A stretch of DNA of 22,895 nt from Spirochaetia bacterium (GTDB taxonomy: Bacteria > Spirochaetota > Spirochaetia > Treponematales > Breznakiellaceae): positions 1 to 22,895 of the forward strand of contig BOBG01000022.1 of assembly GCA_026002265.1 (NCBI GenBank), given 5' to 3'. The stretch's first letter is position 1, and every line of letters begins with the position of its first letter. The translations under genes were made by a program, and so were the position numbers. This document shows, piece by piece, positions 21,716-22,895 of this stretch. The notes under the pieces were generated by a model. That model had not been told where the DNA came from, did not search any database, and saw only the letters and a program-made list of their open reading frames with translations.

Positions 21716-22762
21716 ATGGCCAAACAAACGAATTTCGCCCGGATTTATTGGATTGATGCGGAAATTGCATCCAAAACCTATCCGAATACACGCTTTCTGG
21801 CAGAGAAATATGCTGTGAGCGAAGCAACTATCAGCCGGGATATTGCGTTTATGAGAGACAGGTTAAACGCACCCATAGAATATGCCTATTCTCGTAGGGG
21901 CTATCAGTATAGTGACCACGGATTCCGGATTCTTTCGAGTTTTATGTCCCCAGAAGATGTACGTCTTTTTAATATGGTGGTCCTACCTCTGCTTAGCTTC
22001 TACAAAGGCACATCTTTCTATCAAAAAATAGAAAAAATTGTGCATATCATCATAGCGCCGTTTTTGCTAGACAAAGATTCTCCTAAACTGTCAGAAAATG
22101 TTGCACGGATTATTATACCGCAAACTGCGTCTACACCGGTGGATTCTGATTTGTGGAGCACGATCATAAGAGCGCTCCACGAAAACCGGGTGATCACCTT
22201 TGATTATAAGGGATTGCAAGATTCGGAGTCTCACCACTGGCGGGTGCAGCCGTGGCACTTGTTTTTTGACAACGGGGTCTGGTCTCTGTCCGGATATTCG
22301 GAAGAGCGTTTGGCTGAATGTACCTTTCTGCTCCAACGTATGAGAAACCCGTTTCTTACGAATGATACGTTTAGTATGCCGTATGGACAGGACGGAGTAG
22401 ATGTCGAGAGTTACTTTGGGGTTATTAGGGGAAAGAAAGTCTATCATTTCCGGATTTTCTGCATGGAGGAAGCTGCCGTACAGGTCAGGGAACAGAAATG
22501 GGCTGCGGATCAAGTTATTGAAGAGACTGATCAGGGAGTTGTGTTCAGTTTTTCGAGCAGTCAAGACAAGAAAGTTGAAGACTGGGTCCTGTCAAAGGGC
22601 TGTTATGCGTGTCCTCTTGAACCTCAGTGGTTGGTGAACTTTTGGAATGGGCATATCGAGGAGATGGAGAGGATGAAAAATAAGAGAGAGAATCTTGGAA
22701 TTATTAAGAGAGAAAACCTTGAAATTATTAAGAGAGAGAAAATTTTGGAATTTAAAAAATAG
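21716..22762 (+). CDS. WYL-domain transcriptional regulator
   Basis: 348 residues. N-terminal winged HTH (about 10-65: NTRFLAEKYAVSEATISRDI), then a WYL domain (about 135-230) with RVQPWHLFF and SLSGYSEERL, and a C-terminal WCX-like region to about 320. Members bind DNA and sense nucleic-acid or nucleotide ligands through the WYL fold. The namesake W-Y-L strand reads W-S-L here. GGAGG eight bases upstream sets the ATG. A 14-codon ORF (MKKTEKIRSSERRS) precedes it and could be a leader peptide. The last 30 residues are three 8-residue units of type KREN-L-x-I-I, probably a coil. No target gene is next to it in the window. Confidence 0.88.
   Translation: MAKQTNFARIYWIDAEIASKTYPNTRFLAEKYAVSEATISRDIAFMRDRLNAPIEYAYSRRGYQYSDHGFRILSSFMSPEDVRLFNMVVLPLLSFYKGTSFYQKIEKIVHIIIAPFLLDKDSPKLSENVARIIIPQTASTPVDSDLWSTIIRALHENRVITFDYKGLQDSESHHWRVQPWHLFFDNGVWSLSGYSEERLAECTFLLQRMRNPFLTNDTFSMPYGQDGVDVESYFGVIRGKKVYHFRIFCMEEAAVQVREQKWAADQVIEETDQGVVFSFSSSQDKKVEDWVLSKGCYACPLEPQWLVNFWNGHIEEMERMKNKRENLGIIKRENLEIIKREKILEFKK
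22682..22753 (+). repeat. three-copy 24-bp tandem repeat in the regulator's 3' end
   Basis: Copies at 22682-22705, 22706-22729 and 22730-22753. Each is 24 bp, thus 8 codons in frame, beginning AAGAGAGA. Protein units KRENLGII, KRENLEII and KREKILEF. Copy number could change without breaking the frame. After the stop the remaining 133 bases to the window end hold a TATAAT-like box (22800-22805) and no gene that I can support. Confidence 0.85.
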
Positions 22763-22895
22763 TTTTTCAAACTATTATTCTTTGCTAGAGTCAGGATCGT
22801 ATAATGGTTTCAATAATTTCGACAGAGGAAAAGGCCACAAGAAGTTTTTTTATAGTCTCCGGCCTGCTTTTGGAGGAATATTCGACAGTTAGGGG

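Noticed and set aside
22682..22753. CRISPR array
   Set aside because: The 24-bp units adjoin without spacers and are in frame with a protein.

Overview
The window looks like a stretch of a spirochaete chromosome, most likely Treponema or a close relative. The main support is a minus-strand chemotaxis block in the treponemal order: cheA, then a CheW fused to a CheR-like methyltransferase domain, then cheX. Two large chemoreceptors with the [12 protein letters not shown] hairpin core, several lipoproteins with a loose lipobox and a pot-type permease agree with this. Base composition is moderate in GC, and the tetranucleotide CCGG is conspicuously common. The genus is inferred from gene content, not proven.

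Layout. 1-91 is the edge of a broken second copy of a REP-type (RAYT) transposase gene. 146-1279 holds a small FeoA-domain protein and a lone PotB-type permease. 1398-4228 (minus) holds a membrane-anchored TPR protein with a degenerate Mrr-like C-terminus and a secreted HEAT-repeat protein. 4328-7011 is an accessory island: a secreted parallel-beta-helix protein of the Cthe_2159-like carbohydrate-binding type, a RAYT gene bounded by a perfect 13-bp inverted repeat, stray copies of that repeat, and a probable 3' relic of a tnpB/IS605 element. 7025-9239 (minus) is ndk overlapping an M3/PepF-type peptidase. 9317-13942 carries two chemoreceptors: one is a lipoprotein with a jelly-roll sensor and a 7TMR-DISM-like membrane block, the other a conventional dCache-HAMP receptor. 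tRNA-Val(GAC), cheX, cheW-cheR-like and cheA follow on the minus strand (13952-18529). 18619-20249 (minus) is a short operon of ferredoxin, a stand-alone copy of an M23-peptidase N-terminal domain, and the full M23 peptidase. The right end (20371-22895) is accessory: a decayed response regulator, a lipoprotein with an internal repeat, a compact 70-nt structured element and a WYL-type regulator ending in a 24-bp tandem repeat.

How the genes fit together. The two receptors would feed the CheA kinase through the CheW half of the fusion protein, with CheX as the CheY-P phosphatase. No cheY lies in the window, so the response regulator must be elsewhere. Four genes (potB, the TPR gene, ndk and cheA) have a -10 element ending only 5-7 nt before the start codon and no Shine-Dalgarno, which suggests leaderless mRNAs. 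Other genes (feoA, the beta-helix gene, RAYT, pepF, fdx, the WYL gene) have clear Shine-Dalgarno sequences. The most distinctive items are the tandem M23/N-domain pair behind a ferredoxin, the acylated 7TMR-DISM chemoreceptor, and the dispersed repeat family around the RAYT gene.
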